NCBI RefSeq assembly: GCF_037023735.1
Contig: NZ_CP146069.1
Location: forward strand, 3,472,097 to 3,536,096
Origin: Roseovarius sp. S88
GTDB lineage: Bacteria; Pseudomonadota; Alphaproteobacteria; Rhodobacterales; Rhodobacteraceae
DNA: 64,000 nucleotides
Reading direction: 5' to 3'
Below are positions 44,446-57,298 of the stretch, one piece after another. The notes below the pieces were generated by a model. That model worked only from the letters and a program-made list of their open reading frames with translations. It was not told the origin of the DNA and searched no databases. The translations under genes and the position numbers were made by a program. Positions within the stretch are counted from its first letter, which is position 1, and each line of letters starts with the position of its first letter.

Positions 44446-44568
44446 ATGACAAATAAACTTGCACTGATTGCAGCACTCGTCGCAACCGTAGGCGTAGCAG
44501 CTTGCGCGCAACAAGAAGAACCAGCACCGGCGCCGATTGAGCCCGAGCCTGTTTCAACAAAACTCTAA
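44446..44568 (+). CDS. Small lipoprotein (40 aa)
   Basis: A 41-codon frame starts at ATG 44446, after GGAGGG. It encodes a lipoprotein signal (LVATVGVAAC, cysteine at residue 20) and a short acidic, proline-rich mature peptide of about 20 residues (AQQEEPAPAPIEPEP). The mature size resembles entericidin-like lipoproteins, but similarity is not strong. A hairpin terminator follows. Confidence 0.65.
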   Translation: MTNKLALIAALVATVGVAACAQQEEPAPAPIEPEPVSTKL

Positions 44569-44591
44569 AACGTTAACGCGTTTCAGAATTC

Positions 44592-44638
44592 TTCGGGACG
44601 GGAGCTATGGCGGGTTCGCCATACGCCCTCGTCCCGAA
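44592..44638. terminator. Two-tier hairpin terminator between convergent genes
   Basis: An outer 9-bp stem (44592-44600 with 44630-44638) encloses an inner 7-bp stem (44606-44612 with 44617-44623). It lies between the small lipoprotein and oxyR and could serve both strands. Confidence 0.75.
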
Positions 44639-44641
44639 AAT

Positions 44642-45574
44642 CTATTTGGCCCCTGCTTCCGATGGAGTGGGGTTTTTTAATGTCTTATGGGCAGCCGCCG
44701 TTTGAATGCGCAGCGCCACATTTTTCAGATGGTTTTCAAGAGGAGAACGCTCGCGCCAGACGAGTCCGATGGTCCTTTTCGGTTCTGGCTGGGGAAACTG
44801 CGCAGTAGACACATCTGTGGCCCCTGTTTCCAGAGCAACCGCCATTTCCGGGATCAACGTGACCCCCAGCCCAGTTGCCACCATCTGCACCAATGTGGAC
44901 AAAGAACTTCCATCCATGGTTTTGCTAGGCCGCGCCGATGGCATACCGCAAAAATCGAGCGCCTGATCCCGAAAACAATGCCCTTCCTCAAGCAAAAGAA
45001 GCCGCATTTGCGCCAAAGACTGGCCTGTTGGTACAGGCTTAGCCGCATCAGATTTGGGTCGCACCAGAACAAATCGCTCTGAAAACAAGGGCAATTCGAT
45101 CAGGGAAGGCTCAGAAATCGGCAAAGCCAGCAACGCCGCGTCCAGATTGCCGTTCTTGAGATCCTGAATCAGTGACTGGGTCTGCGTTTCGCGGATACGC
45201 AGGTCAGCTTGCGGAAAAGACTCGGAAAGGTCGTTCACGATCTGCGGTAAAAGATACGGCCCGATTGTTGGGATAATGCCGATGCGCAATGGCCCAACAA
45301 GATCCTCACCCGAAGAGCGCGCCAAGTCAGACAGATCATCCACCGCACGCAGAATATCCTTGGCACGGTCAGCAAAAACCTCGCCAAAAGAAGTCAACCG
45401 CACCGACCTGGCTTGCCGCTCAAACAGAGGCTGACCCAGCGCGTCCTCCAACTCTTTGATCTGCACAGAAATTGCGGGCTGCGACACCGAGCACGCAGTT
45501 GCGGCTCGTCCAAAATGCGCGTGCAGGGCCACAGCCTCAAAATAACGGAGCTGTTTGAGCGTAAAATTTTCCAT
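44642..45574 (-). CDS. oxyR: Hydrogen peroxide-sensing LysR-type regulator
   Basis: The 310-residue LysR protein has an N-terminal winged HTH (LHAHFGRAATACSVSQPAIS) and a regulatory domain with Cys200 and Cys209 in EEGHCFRDQALDFCG. This matches the peroxide-reactive pair C199/C208 of E. coli OxyR. It is divergent from katG across 119 bp, the usual arrangement, and should activate katG on peroxide exposure. Confidence 0.94.
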   Translation of the reverse strand: MENFTLKQLRYFEAVALHAHFGRAATACSVSQPAISVQIKELEDALGQPLFERQARSVRLTSFGEVFADRAKDILRAVDDLSDLARSSGEDLVGPLRIGIIPTIGPYLLPQIVNDLSESFPQADLRIRETQTQSLIQDLKNGNLDAALLALPISEPSLIELPLFSERFVLVRPKSDAAKPVPTGQSLAQMRLLLLEEGHCFRDQALDFCGMPSARPSKTMDGSSLSTLVQMVATGLGVTLIPEMAVALETGATDVSTAQFPQPEPKRTIGLVWRERSPLENHLKNVALRIQTAAAHKTLKNPTPSEAGAK

Positions 45575-47871
<2,297 letters not shown>

Positions 47872-47890
47872 GTAACTGAGCAAACAAGAA

Positions 47891-47914
47891 TGCGCCGGCC
47901 TCACAGCCGGCGCA
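47891..47914. terminator. Terminator hairpin after katG
   Basis: A perfect 9-bp GC-rich stem (47891-47899 with 47906-47914) and 6-nt loop, extended by A-T pairs, sits 19 bp after the katG stop and before the convergent DUF1285 gene. Confidence 0.8.
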
Positions 47915-47942
47915 TTTCACATTTGACCCACCATGCAACACT

Positions 47943-48536
47943 TCAATTGACGACCACCTCATCTGAAGCAGCAATTGGGAAGAACACCCCATCCGACCAA
48001 AGCCCAAAGGCCTCGTCGTGATGTTCCCCGAGTTCGACAAGCCGATAGAACGACTTGCGGTCAATCAACGCTTCAAGACCTGCACGTACGTGAACATAAG
48101 GTGACGGTTCGCCAGTGGCCGGGTCAATGTCGCAGCGGATCGGCGTATCGGTCCCCGCCAAGACCTTGTCTCCAACATTTGTCTCAAAAACCAAAACCTG
48201 CGCGTCACCATCGCCAGCTGCCTCAAAATCCACCGCCACAAATGGCGCATCATCCACTGTGATGCCAACCTTCTCTACGGGTGTGACAAGAAAATATTTG
48301 CCATCTTCACGCCGCAAAATGTTGGAAAACAAACGTATTAGTCCAGCACGAGCAATTGGCGAACCGAGGTAATACCACGTGCCATCCCGCGCAATGCGCA
48401 TATCAAGATCACCGCAAAATGGCGGGTTCCACAGATGCACAGGCGGCAATCCCTTGGTCGCTGCTGCACGTGCAGCATCCGCCAAACGCTCTGCTGACGG
48501 TGTCGTGATGGACTCTTTGCTCATTGCTTTTGCCAT
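47943..48536 (-). CDS. DUF1285 family protein
   Basis: The 197-residue protein shows the DUF1285 pattern: WNPPFCGDLDMRIARDGTWYYLGSPI near residue 35 and DGKYFLVTPVEKVGITV. The function is unknown to me. A start at 48524 is possible, as neither ATG has a strong ribosome site. It is divergent from the MoxR operon, with 57 bp between. Confidence 0.88.
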   Translation of the reverse strand: MAKAMSKESITTPSAERLADAARAAATKGLPPVHLWNPPFCGDLDMRIARDGTWYYLGSPIARAGLIRLFSNILRREDGKYFLVTPVEKVGITVDDAPFVAVDFEAAGDGDAQVLVFETNVGDKVLAGTDTPIRCDIDPATGEPSPYVHVRAGLEALIDRKSFYRLVELGEHHDEAFGLWSDGVFFPIAASDEVVVN

Positions 48537-48593
48537 TTTGAATACACACGATACATTCTACCTAAATGATATAGACCCAAACGGAGACTTTCC

Positions 48594-49600
48594 ATGACCG
48601 ACGACGCGGACCTTCTAAAGGGAATCGAAGCTCTGGAAGACAAGTTGGCGCAGGCGCGCGCCTCGATCACCCGCCGCTTCATCGGGCAGGAACGCGTGGT
48701 GGATCTTGCACTATCGGCGCTCTTATGTGGCGGTCACGGACTGCTTGTGGGTTTGCCGGGCCTTGGAAAAACACGCCTGGTCGAGACGCTGAGCACGGTG
48801 ATGGGCCTCAACTCCAACCGCATTCAGTTCACACCAGACCTGATGCCAGCCGATATTCTGGGGTCTGAGGTGCTGGAAACCGGGGCTGATGGCACCCGCG
48901 CTTTCAAATTCATCCCCGGTCCGATCTTTTGCCAGCTGCTGATGGCGGACGAGATCAACCGCGCCAGCCCTCGGACGCAATCGGCCCTTCTGCAAGCCAT
49001 GCAGGAACGTAAAGTGTCTGTCGCAGGCGAAGATCGCCTGCTCTCGCCCCCTTCCACGTGCTGGCCACACAAAACCCGATTGAGCAGGAAGGCACATATC
49101 CCCTGCCCGAGGCCCAGCTTGACCGTTTCCTTGTGCAAATCGACGTGCCCTACCCGGATCGTGAGACTGAACGTGACATCATTTTGGCGACCACCGGCGT
49201 GGCAGAAGCCGAATCTCACGAAGTGTTCACACCACAAGACCTGATCGACGCGCAAAACCTGCTACGCCGGATGCCTGTCGGCGAAGCTGTGATGGAACAG
49301 ATCATTGATCTCGTCCGTGCCTTCCGGCCCGAAGACCCCTCAGCCTCAGAGAAAATCCGCGAGACTGTGGCCTGGGGTCCTGGCCCGCGCGCCGCTCAGG
49401 CGATGATGCTCACCGTTAGGGCGCGTGCGATGTTGCATGGTCGCCTCGCGCCTGATGCCGACGATGTGGCCGCGATGTCGCAACCGGTCCTCACCCACCG
49501 CATGGCGCTGAACTTCGCGGCTCGCGCACGTGGTGAAGAGTTGAACGCCATTATCGCTGAAACCGTCACGGCCTTTACGAGATCCGAGGCCGCTGCGTGA
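48594..49600 (+). pseudogene. MoxR-family AAA+ ATPase, interrupted by a frameshift
   Basis: The first 151 codons give a MoxR ATPase with Walker A GLPGLGKTR, Walker B LLMADEINRASP and [13 protein letters not shown]. At the C5 run 49047-49051 the frame is lost. Continuing one base shifted restores [20 protein letters not shown] and the rest of the domain to the stop at 49600. Adding one C to the run would give an intact 335-residue protein. It is either a real mutation or an assembly error. It heads an operon with DUF58, BatA-like/DUF4159 and a large membrane protein. Confidence 0.85.
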
Positions 49601-50475
49601 GCCCAATCGCGCCCCTCCGCGCTCAGGCCGAGGCCGAAGCCGCCAGATTCCCCGCGCTGCTCGCGCGGGCCGAGCATCTGGCGGGTACGGTTCTCTTGGG
49701 TGAACACGGGCGCAGACGGTCGGGCATGGGTGATGACTTCTGGCAATACCGCCCCGTGCAAGCCGGGGATGAGTTGCGCCATATCGATTGGCGGCGCTCG
49801 GCCAAATCGGACGGTCAATTCCTGCGCCAACGCGAATGGCAGATCGCCCAAAGCGTCACACTTTGGGTCGACGGTGCCGCCTCCATGCGGTTTTCATCAG
49901 ATGATGCTTTGCCCGAAAAATCCGATCGCGCGCGGCTTCTCGCCCTCGCCATGGCCATCCTTCTCAATCGTGGCGGAGAACGTGTCGGCCTCTCTGGTGC
50001 GAACCTGCCGCCGCGGCGCGGCGAAGCACAAGTCGAACGCATCTCAATGGCGCTGATGCACGAAGACAGCGCCGACTATGGCGCCCCCGAAACCACCGGA
50101 ATGCTCTCCCACGGGCGCGGAGTCTTTCTGTCGGACTTCCTGGGCGAACTGGACCCGGTCAAAGAGGCCCTGACCAGCGCCGCTGATCGAGGCGTGCGCG
50201 GCGCGCTTTACCAAATTCTTGATCCAGCCGAAGAAAGCTTTCCGTATCGCGGCCGCACGATCTTTGAAAGTGTCGGCGGAACCCTTGCGCATGAAACGCT
50301 CAAAGCGTCTGAATTACGAGATCGTTATCTGGCGCGCTTAGCCACCCGCAAAGACGAGTTACGGGCCCTTTGCACGGCGACCGGCTGGCAATACGGCTTG
50401 CACCACACGTCCCAAAGCGCGCAGTCCGCGGTTCTGTGGCTATATAACGCCATTGACGGGGAGCATCACAGATGA
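49597..50475 (+). CDS. DUF58 domain protein
   Basis: The start is GTG at 49597, overlapping the MoxR-like gene by 4 bp. The 292-residue protein shows the DUF58 signature [22 protein letters not shown] and a VWA-like fold after it ([13 protein letters not shown]). It overlaps the following gene by 4 bp. MoxR, DUF58 and VWA/BatA-type proteins commonly act together in envelope stress tolerance or complex assembly. Confidence 0.9.
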
Positions 50476-53239
50476 CGCTCGGCGCAATCGGCTTCACCAC
50501 ACCCTGGCTTCTGGCCGCACTTCTGGTCTTGCCTATTCTGTGGATCATCCTGCGCGCGGTACCGCCTGCGCCAATCCGGCGGCGCTTTCCCGGTGTCGCG
50601 CTTCTGTTGGGTCTCAAAGACGACGACACTGTCTCGGATCGCACTCCCTGGTGGTTGCTCTTGCTGCGCATGTTGGCCGTGGCCGCCGCCATCGTGGCGC
50701 TTGCGGGCCCCATCCTGAACCCACGTCAGACCGCTGAGACGCAAAACTCCGGGCCGCTTCTTATCGTGCTGGACGCAAGCTGGGCGAGCGCGCGCGACTG
50801 GCCCGCAAAATCCGAACTGCTCGATGCCATGCTCGCTGAGGCTGGCCGCGATGCGCGTCCGGTTGGTATGATGCGCCTCTCGGATGCAGAGCCGCCCGTC
50901 TTTCAGGCAGCAGAAGCATGGCGCAGCCGGTTGTCTGGCATGGCCCCCTCTCCGTGGACCGCCTCTGAAACCACGATGACAGACGCCGCCAGTATGCTAG
51001 GAGACGAGGACTTCGAAACCCGCTGGATGTCTGACGGTCTTGACCGCTCAGGTCGCGACACGCTTTTGCAAGCACTCGAAGATCGCGGCCCCGTCACTGT
51101 TTATGAAAGCCCTGTCCCCATCATCGCCCTCATGCCAGCTATTGTCGAAGATGGCGATATCCGCATCACAGGCCTGCGCGCTGTTGCGGGCACCCCGCGT
51201 GCGGTGCAGGTCGAGGCCCATGGGCGCGACCCCTCCGGTGTCTCGCGCGTCTTGGCCGACCTGACCCTGCAATTCCAACCCGATGACCTGGAAGCCACCG
51301 GTCTGCTCTCGCTGCCCTCCGAGCTGCGCGCACGCCTCACCCGGTTCGAGATTGCAGGCCAGCGGCATGCAGGCGCTGTGACCTTGACCGACGATAGCCT
51401 CAAACGCCGCGAAGTTGCCCTGATCGCCGGGCGCGAAGATCGCGAAGGCCTCGAACTCCTCTCGCCGCTACATTATCTCGAACAGGCGCTGGAACCCACA
51501 GCAGACCTTCTGGAAGGCAGCCTTCTCGATATCCTGCCTGCCAACCCCGACGTCGTCGTGCTGGCCGATGTCGCCACCCTGTCCACAGCGGAAGAAGAAG
51601 CCCTTCTCGACTGGGCCAACGAAGGCGGCATGCTCTTGCGCTTTGCTGGCCCACGTCTTGCCGCCTCTGACGTCTCGCGCAGTTCCGAAAGCCCACTGCT
51701 CCCGGTGCGCCTGCGCGCAGGTGGTCGCACAGTTGGCGGTGCCATGAGCTGGGGGAACCCAAGCAACTGGCCCCGTTCGCCGAGAACAGTCCCTTCTTTG
51801 GCCTCACGCCCTCGCCAGACATCACCGTCTCGGCGCAGGTCATGGCACAACCCGACCCGACCTTGGCAGAACGCGTCATCGCCCAGCTTTCTGACGGCAC
51901 ACCGCTTGTCACCCGCAAACGCATCGGCGCGGGGCAGGTTGTGCTCTTCCACATCACCGCCAATGCCGAGTGGTCCACTCTGCCACTCTCCGGCGTGTTT
52001 GTGCAGATGCTCGAACGCCTCGCCGTATCCTCGACTCTGGCCCTTCCGGACCTGAACGAACTGCAGGGCACGACGTGGCAGCCCGTTCAGGTGCTCAATG
52101 GCTTTGGCGCACTCACCGACGCCGGAACCCTACCGGGTGTCGATGGCGAAAATTTCCTGCAAGACCCACTCGGGCCGGATTTGCGCCCCGGCATCTATGA
52201 AGGCCCCGACCGGCGCCTTGCGCTCAATGTGCTCGATACCGGAACCGTTCTTCAACCTGCGACATGGCCAGCAAACGTTCCGGTTCTTGGCCTCGAACGC
52301 GCGCCTGAAACGCCACTTGGCGGGTGGCTTCTGGCCGCGGCATTGGCACTTTTGATGGCCGACATCATGGCCTCGTTGGCCCTCTCAGGCCGATTGGTCC
52401 CAGCACGCGCCACACTTTCGGCTGTCCTGCTGACCGTCATGCTCGCCCCGCAATCCGCTGATGCACAAAGCGACCTGACAGCCGAGGAAAAAACACTCCT
52501 GGCGGCTTCAGAGGTTGTGCTGGGCCACATCCTAACGGGCGATCCACAGCTCGATCAAACCGCTCAGGCCGGACTACGCGGCTTGGGCGAGACGCTCTTT
52601 TTCCGCACATCGGTGGAACCAGACACGCCTGTGGGCATTGACCTGGAAACCGATGAGCTCTCGGTCTACGCGCTCCTCTACTGGCCTATTACGCCAAATC
52701 AACCGATCCCTTCCGCCGAAGCCTATGCCAAGCTCAACACCTACCTGCGCACCGGCGGCATGATCCTGTTTGACACACGCGACGCCAATATCGCCAGTTT
52801 CGGGGCCTCTTCTCCGAACGGGCAAAAACTACAACGCCTGGCCGCTTCGCTGGATGTGCCCCCGTTGGAACCCATCCCGCAGGACCATGTGCTGACACGC
52901 ACCTTCTACCTGCTACAGGACTTCCCGGGCCGTCACACCGGCCGCGGCGTTTGGGTCGAAGCTGCACCACCGGATGCCGAACAGGTCGAAGGCATGCCCT
53001 TCCGAAACCTCAACGACAACGTCACCCCTGTGGTCATCGGTGGCAACGATTGGGCCTCGGCCTGGGCGACGGATACAAGGGGCAACTCGCTATTCCCGGT
53101 CGGGCGCGGCTTTGCTGGCGAACGGCAACGGGAACTGGCCTACCGCTTTGGCGTGAATCTTGTGATGCATGTCCTGACGGGCAACTACAAATCCGATCAG
53201 GTCCACGTACCGGCCCTTCTGGATAGGTTGGGCCAATGA
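50472..53239 (+). pseudogene. BatA-like/DUF4159 membrane protein, interrupted by a frameshift
   Basis: The N-terminal part has a BatA-type double membrane segment (LLAALLVLPILWII, WWLLLLRMLAVAAAIVALAG). The frame breaks at the G5 run 51751-51755: one more G would join it to the downstream frame, which continues to 53239 with another membrane segment and a DUF4159-like C-terminal domain (YALLYWPITPNQPIPS, GGMILFDTRD). The repaired protein would be about 922 residues. As annotated the first piece alone would end at 52055 with unrelated sequence. Confidence 0.82.
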
Positions 53240-55284
53240 CCGGAAACATCCTCTTTGATCCACTGCTCAATATTTGGCTGATTGCAGCACTGGCCGTCTT
53301 GCTTGTCGTTGGCATCGCCTTTGCCTATTGGCGTGGCCTGTCCGGGTGGCCGCTCCGCGCATTGGGCGGTCTGGTGATCATCGGCGCCTTTCTTGGTCCG
53401 GTCTACCAACTTGAAGAGCGCGAACCGCTCAGTGACATCGTCATCATGGTTGAAGACGAAACCGCCAGCCAAACCCTTGCTGATCGAGGCACAACCACAT
53501 CTGAAACCGCCGATGCCCTCGCCACCGCCATAGAGGCTCGTCCCAACACCGAATTGCGCCGCATCACCCTGCGCGATGGACCGGACAACACCGGCACGCG
53601 CCTCATGACGGCCCTTTCTGAGGCACTGGCCGAAGAACCCCGTGGCCGCATTGCCGGGGGGATCCTGATCTCAGATGGCCGCCTGCACGATCTCGATCGA
53701 ACACCGGATATGCCAGCCCCTTTGCATCTTCTGCACACCGGCCAAGAACAAGATTGGGACCGCAAGATTGAGGTCAATAACGCCCCCGCCTTCGGCATTC
53801 TGGGCGAGGATATGTCAATGACCTTGCGCGTCTCCGATCTGGGCGCGGCGCCTGCAGATGCGACTATAGTTTCGGTCGATGTGTCCATTGACGGAGAAGC
53901 CCCGCAACGGTTTCAGATCCCTCTGAACGAAGACATCGACCTTCCCGTGCGCCTGCCGCATGGTGGGCGCAATGTGCTACAATTCTCGACACCCACAGTC
54001 GATGGTGAACTCACGGACCGCAACAACACTGTGCTGGTGCAGATCAACGGGGTACGCGACCGGCTTTCGGTTTTGTTGGTGTCAGGGGAACCTCACGCCG
54101 GTGGCCGCACCTGGCGCAACCTTCTGAAATCTGACAGCTCGGTGGATCTGGTCCATTTCACCATTCTGCGTCCGCCGGAAAAACAAGACGGCGTGCCTGT
54201 CCGGGAACTGTCCCTCATCGCCTTCCCTACCCGGCAGCTCTTTTTGGAGAAGATTGACGATTTCGACCTCATCATCTTTGACCGCTACAAGCGCCGCGGC
54301 ATCCTGCCATCAGTCTATTTGGAGAACGTGCGCAACTATGTCGAAGGCGGCGGTGCTGTGCTCATCGCCGCTGGCCCTGATTTCGCCTCCGCCGATAGCC
54401 TCTTTCGCACCCCTCTGGAGGCCATTTTGCCAGCGCGTCCTACCGCCCGCGTGCTTGAAGAACGCTTCCGACCGTCCATCACCGACTTAGGCCAACGTCA
54501 CCCGGTGACGTCCGGTCTGGAACAGGAATTTGGTGCCGAATGGGGCCGCTGGATGCGCCAGATCGAAGTGGAACAAGCCTCTGGCGATGCCGTCATGACA
54601 GGAGTCGATGATCGTCCTCTGCTGGTGCTTGACCGCGTTGGCGAAGGTCGCGTGGCGCTTCTGGCCTCGGATCACGCCTGGCTTTGGAACCGTGGCTACG
54701 AAGGTGGCGGGCCGCAACTGGAACTGCTGCGTCGCCTTGCACACTGGATGATGAAAGAACCCGAGTTGGAGGAAGAGGCGCTCTGGGCCGAAGCCACCGG
54801 CCAGCAAATGCGCATCATCCGTCGGTCTCTCGAGGACACCGTCGGACCGGTCATCATCACTACCCCGAGTGGCGAACAAATTGAAATGTCGCTTGAAGAA
54901 GTCTCGCCAGGCCGGTTTGAGACACTCTATGACGGTCCCGATATCGGCCTCTACCGGCTTGAGAACCAAGACCACACCGCCGTGATTGGCCTGGGCCCCG
55001 CTGCCCCGGTAGAGTTCGTGAACACCATTGCCGACACCACAACTCTGGAACCCGTCGTGGACGCCACCGGCGGCGGCGTTGTCGCGCTGTCCGATGGGAC
55101 GCCACGTTTGCGCGCCGTTCGCGAAGGGCGCGCTGCGGTCGGTCGCGGCTGGATCGGCATAACGCCACGTGGCGCTTACGAGACACGCTCGGTCCGGCAA
55201 ACAGATTTGCTGCCGCCTTGGCTGGTCTTGTTGCTCATGTCTGGATTTGTCGTCGGCGGTTGGCTTCTCGAAGGGCGTCGCTAA
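53236..55284 (+). CDS. Large membrane protein of the MoxR operon (VWA/glutamine-amidotransferase-like)
   Basis: The 682-residue protein has two N-terminal membrane helices (about 10-30, 40-58), a large non-cytoplasmic region and a C-terminal helix (LVLLLMSGFVVGGWLL). The middle contains a class I glutamine-amidotransferase-like fold (VLLVSGEPHAGGRTWRNLL, FDLIIFDRYKRRGILPSVY), but I see no Cys nucleophile, so it is probably not an active amidotransferase. It overlaps the preceding gene by 4 bp and is the last of the operon. Confidence 0.8.
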   Translation: MTGNILFDPLLNIWLIAALAVLLVVGIAFAYWRGLSGWPLRALGGLVIIGAFLGPVYQLEEREPLSDIVIMVEDETASQTLADRGTTTSETADALATAIEARPNTELRRITLRDGPDNTGTRLMTALSEALAEEPRGRIAGGILISDGRLHDLDRTPDMPAPLHLLHTGQEQDWDRKIEVNNAPAFGILGEDMSMTLRVSDLGAAPADATIVSVDVSIDGEAPQRFQIPLNEDIDLPVRLPHGGRNVLQFSTPTVDGELTDRNNTVLVQINGVRDRLSVLLVSGEPHAGGRTWRNLLKSDSSVDLVHFTILRPPEKQDGVPVRELSLIAFPTRQLFLEKIDDFDLIIFDRYKRRGILPSVYLENVRNYVEGGGAVLIAAGPDFASADSLFRTPLEAILPARPTARVLEERFRPSITDLGQRHPVTSGLEQEFGAEWGRWMRQIEVEQASGDAVMTGVDDRPLLVLDRVGEGRVALLASDHAWLWNRGYEGGGPQLELLRRLAHWMMKEPELEEEALWAEATGQQMRIIRRSLEDTVGPVIITTPSGEQIEMSLEEVSPGRFETLYDGPDIGLYRLENQDHTAVIGLGPAAPVEFVNTIADTTTLEPVVDATGGGVVALSDGTPRLRAVREGRAAVGRGWIGITPRGAYETRSVRQTDLLPPWLVLLLMSGFVVGGWLLEGRR

Positions 55285-55287
55285 ACC

Positions 55288-55647
55288 TTACGGCGAAAGC
55301 TCAACCCGGATTTTTTCGCTGGACCATCCGTCCACCGAACACTTCGCCCGCACAAACACCTCTCGTGTGCCATCCGGAATCACAACTCCGGTCAGCGACC
55401 GCGTAAAGGGTTGTTCCTCAACATGCGGATGCAACAGCTTGCGATACCCGATCTTCTTTCCGTTACTGTCCAGAATTTCCCAGCCATCGGCATAGTGATC
55501 CCACCCTGTGTCAGGATGCTCAACCGTGACTTTGAAATTCCAAACCATCCCTACTTTCTTGACCGCGACATCGGTGATCACCGGCTCATCCGCGAAGACC
55601 GGGGTCATTGCCAGAGAGAACATGAGAACAGCCAGTCGTTTTTTCAT
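55288..55647 (-). CDS. Hypothetical periplasmic protein (119 aa)
   Basis: The protein has a signal peptide (KRLAVLMFSLAMTPVFADE) and a compact beta-rich mature domain with VTVEHPDTGWDHYADGWEI and REVFVRAKCSVDGWS. I do not recognise a named family. Its stop is 3 bp from that of the large membrane protein, on the opposite strand. It is likely monocistronic, with an AT-rich upstream region shared with the divergent glcD promoter. Confidence 0.75.
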   Translation of the reverse strand: MKKRLAVLMFSLAMTPVFADEPVITDVAVKKVGMVWNFKVTVEHPDTGWDHYADGWEILDSNGKKIGYRKLLHPHVEEQPFTRSLTGVVIPDGTREVFVRAKCSVDGWSSEKIRVELSP

Positions 55648-55794
55648 GAATCGGACTATACTCCAAACTATGCAATTGTGCAGTCACGACCCATTGTCGC
55701 GGCTTCAACAAACCGAGACCAGCAGGATTTTCTGAATAATTCTTGCTATTTTTTAAATTGGTTATATTATATTACCAATTCAGGGAGAACGCCA

Positions 55795-57234
55795 ATGGAA
55801 ATGCCAAGCCCGAACCCAAAAGTCCTGTCCAGGAAAGCAGAGCTGATCGAACGTTTGGAACAGGTGCTTCCGAAGGCGTCGGTGATCCACGATCCATCTG
55901 AAACACGCGCGTATGAATGTGATGGTCTGACCGCTTACAAATGTCCGCCGCTTGCCGTCGTGCTGCCATCCTCAACCGAGGAAGTCTCCGCCGCATTGCG
56001 CATCTGCCACGACATGAACGTCCCGGTCGTCCCGCGCGGCTCGGGCACGTCCCTTGCCGGAGGGGCTTTGCCAACCGAAGACAGTGTGATCCTTGGCGTC
56101 GCCAAACTGAACGACGTGCTGGAGACAGATTATGACAATCGTTTCATCCGCGTACAAACCGGGCGAACCAACCTCTCTGTCACCGGCGCTGTCGAAGAAG
56201 ACGGATTCTTCTACGCCCCTGACCCATCCAGCCAACTCGCCTGTGCCATTGCTGGCAACATCGCCATGAATTCGGGCGGCGCTCATTGCCTGAAATACGG
56301 TGTGACCACCAACAACCTGATGGGTGTCAAAATGGTTCAGATGGACGGCACCATCATGGATATCGGCGGGGCACATCTCGATGCCGAAGGCTATGACCTT
56401 CTGGGGCTCATCTGCGGCTCCGAAGGTCAGCTCGGCGTCGTCACCGAGGCCACATTGCGCATATTGCACAAACCCGAAGGCGCGCGGCCGGTCCTAATGG
56501 GCTTTGATTCCGCCGAAATTGCCGGACAATGCGTGTCGGACATCATCAAGGCGGGCGTTCTGCCCGTGGCCATTGAATACATGGACCGCCCCTGCATCCG
56601 TGCAACCGAAGATTTTGCAGGTGCGGGATACCCCGATTGCGAGGCGCTCTTGATCGTTGAGGTCGAAGGCTCTGATGCCGAAATTGACGAACAGCTTGAG
56701 ACGATCATGAAAATCGCCCGAAGCCACAATCCCGTCGAACTCCGCGAAAGCTCTTCTCCCGAGGAAAGCGCCAAGATCTGGCTGGGCCGCAAATCGGCTT
56801 TTGGGGCTATGGGCAAGATCAATGACTACATGTGCCTCGATGGAACAATCCCCATCAGCCAGTTGCCCTACGTTCTGAAACGCATCGGTGAAATGTCCAA
56901 GGAATTTGGCCTCGACGTGGCCAACGTATTTCACGCAGGCGACGGCAACATGCACCCGCTCATCCTGTTTGATGCCAACAAACCCGGTGATCTTGAAACC
57001 TGCGAAGAGTTTGGGGCAGAGATCCTCAAGCTCTGCGTCGAGGTCGATGGCTGTCTGACCGGCGAACATGGGGTGGGCATCGAGAAACGCGATCTGATGC
57101 TGCACCAATACGACCCGGCGGATCTCGAAATTCAAATGGCCATCAAGGATGTCTTTGATCCCAAATGGCTGTTGAACCCGGCCAAGGTCTTCCCGCTTGC
57201 GTCAAGCGACGCGCGCCGCATCGCTGCCGAATAG
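55795..57234 (+). CDS. glcD: Glycolate oxidase subunit, FAD-linked
   Basis: The start at 55795 gives 479 residues, normal for GlcD; longer frames toward 55411 overlap the opposite-strand gene. The FAD-binding type 4 domain shows VVPRGSGTSLAGGALP and LACAIAGNIAMNSGGAHCLK. The C-terminal FAD-linked oxidase domain shows NVFHAGDGNMHPLILFD and GEHGVGIEKRD. It oxidises glycolate to glyoxylate with GlcE and GlcF at the inner membrane. It is the first gene of glcDEF. Confidence 0.96.
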   Translation: MEMPSPNPKVLSRKAELIERLEQVLPKASVIHDPSETRAYECDGLTAYKCPPLAVVLPSSTEEVSAALRICHDMNVPVVPRGSGTSLAGGALPTEDSVILGVAKLNDVLETDYDNRFIRVQTGRTNLSVTGAVEEDGFFYAPDPSSQLACAIAGNIAMNSGGAHCLKYGVTTNNLMGVKMVQMDGTIMDIGGAHLDAEGYDLLGLICGSEGQLGVVTEATLRILHKPEGARPVLMGFDSAEIAGQCVSDIIKAGVLPVAIEYMDRPCIRATEDFAGAGYPDCEALLIVEVEGSDAEIDEQLETIMKIARSHNPVELRESSSPEESAKIWLGRKSAFGAMGKINDYMCLDGTIPISQLPYVLKRIGEMSKEFGLDVANVFHAGDGNMHPLILFDANKPGDLETCEEFGAEILKLCVEVDGCLTGEHGVGIEKRDLMLHQYDPADLEIQMAIKDVFDPKWLLNPAKVFPLASSDARRIAAE

Positions 57235-57275
57235 GGGGCTGCCCCACCAACCTGTCTTTCGAGGCCTTTGGCCTC
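57235..57275. repeat. Pair of short perfect hairpins between glcD and glcE
   Basis: A 4-bp hairpin (57235-57238 with 57242-57245) directly follows the glcD stop. A 6-bp perfect hairpin (57261-57266 with 57270-57275) follows. After them comes a CCTCCGGAGTATTTTTGGA stretch leading to the glcE start. There is no strong terminator T-run between glcD and the second hairpin. Confidence 0.6.
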
Positions 57276-57298
57276 ACCTCCGGAGTATTTTTGGAACG

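Noticed and set aside
55411..55794. Long N-terminal extension of glcD
   Set aside because: It overlaps the opposite-strand periplasmic protein gene and lacks a ribosome site; GlcD length is normal from 55795.
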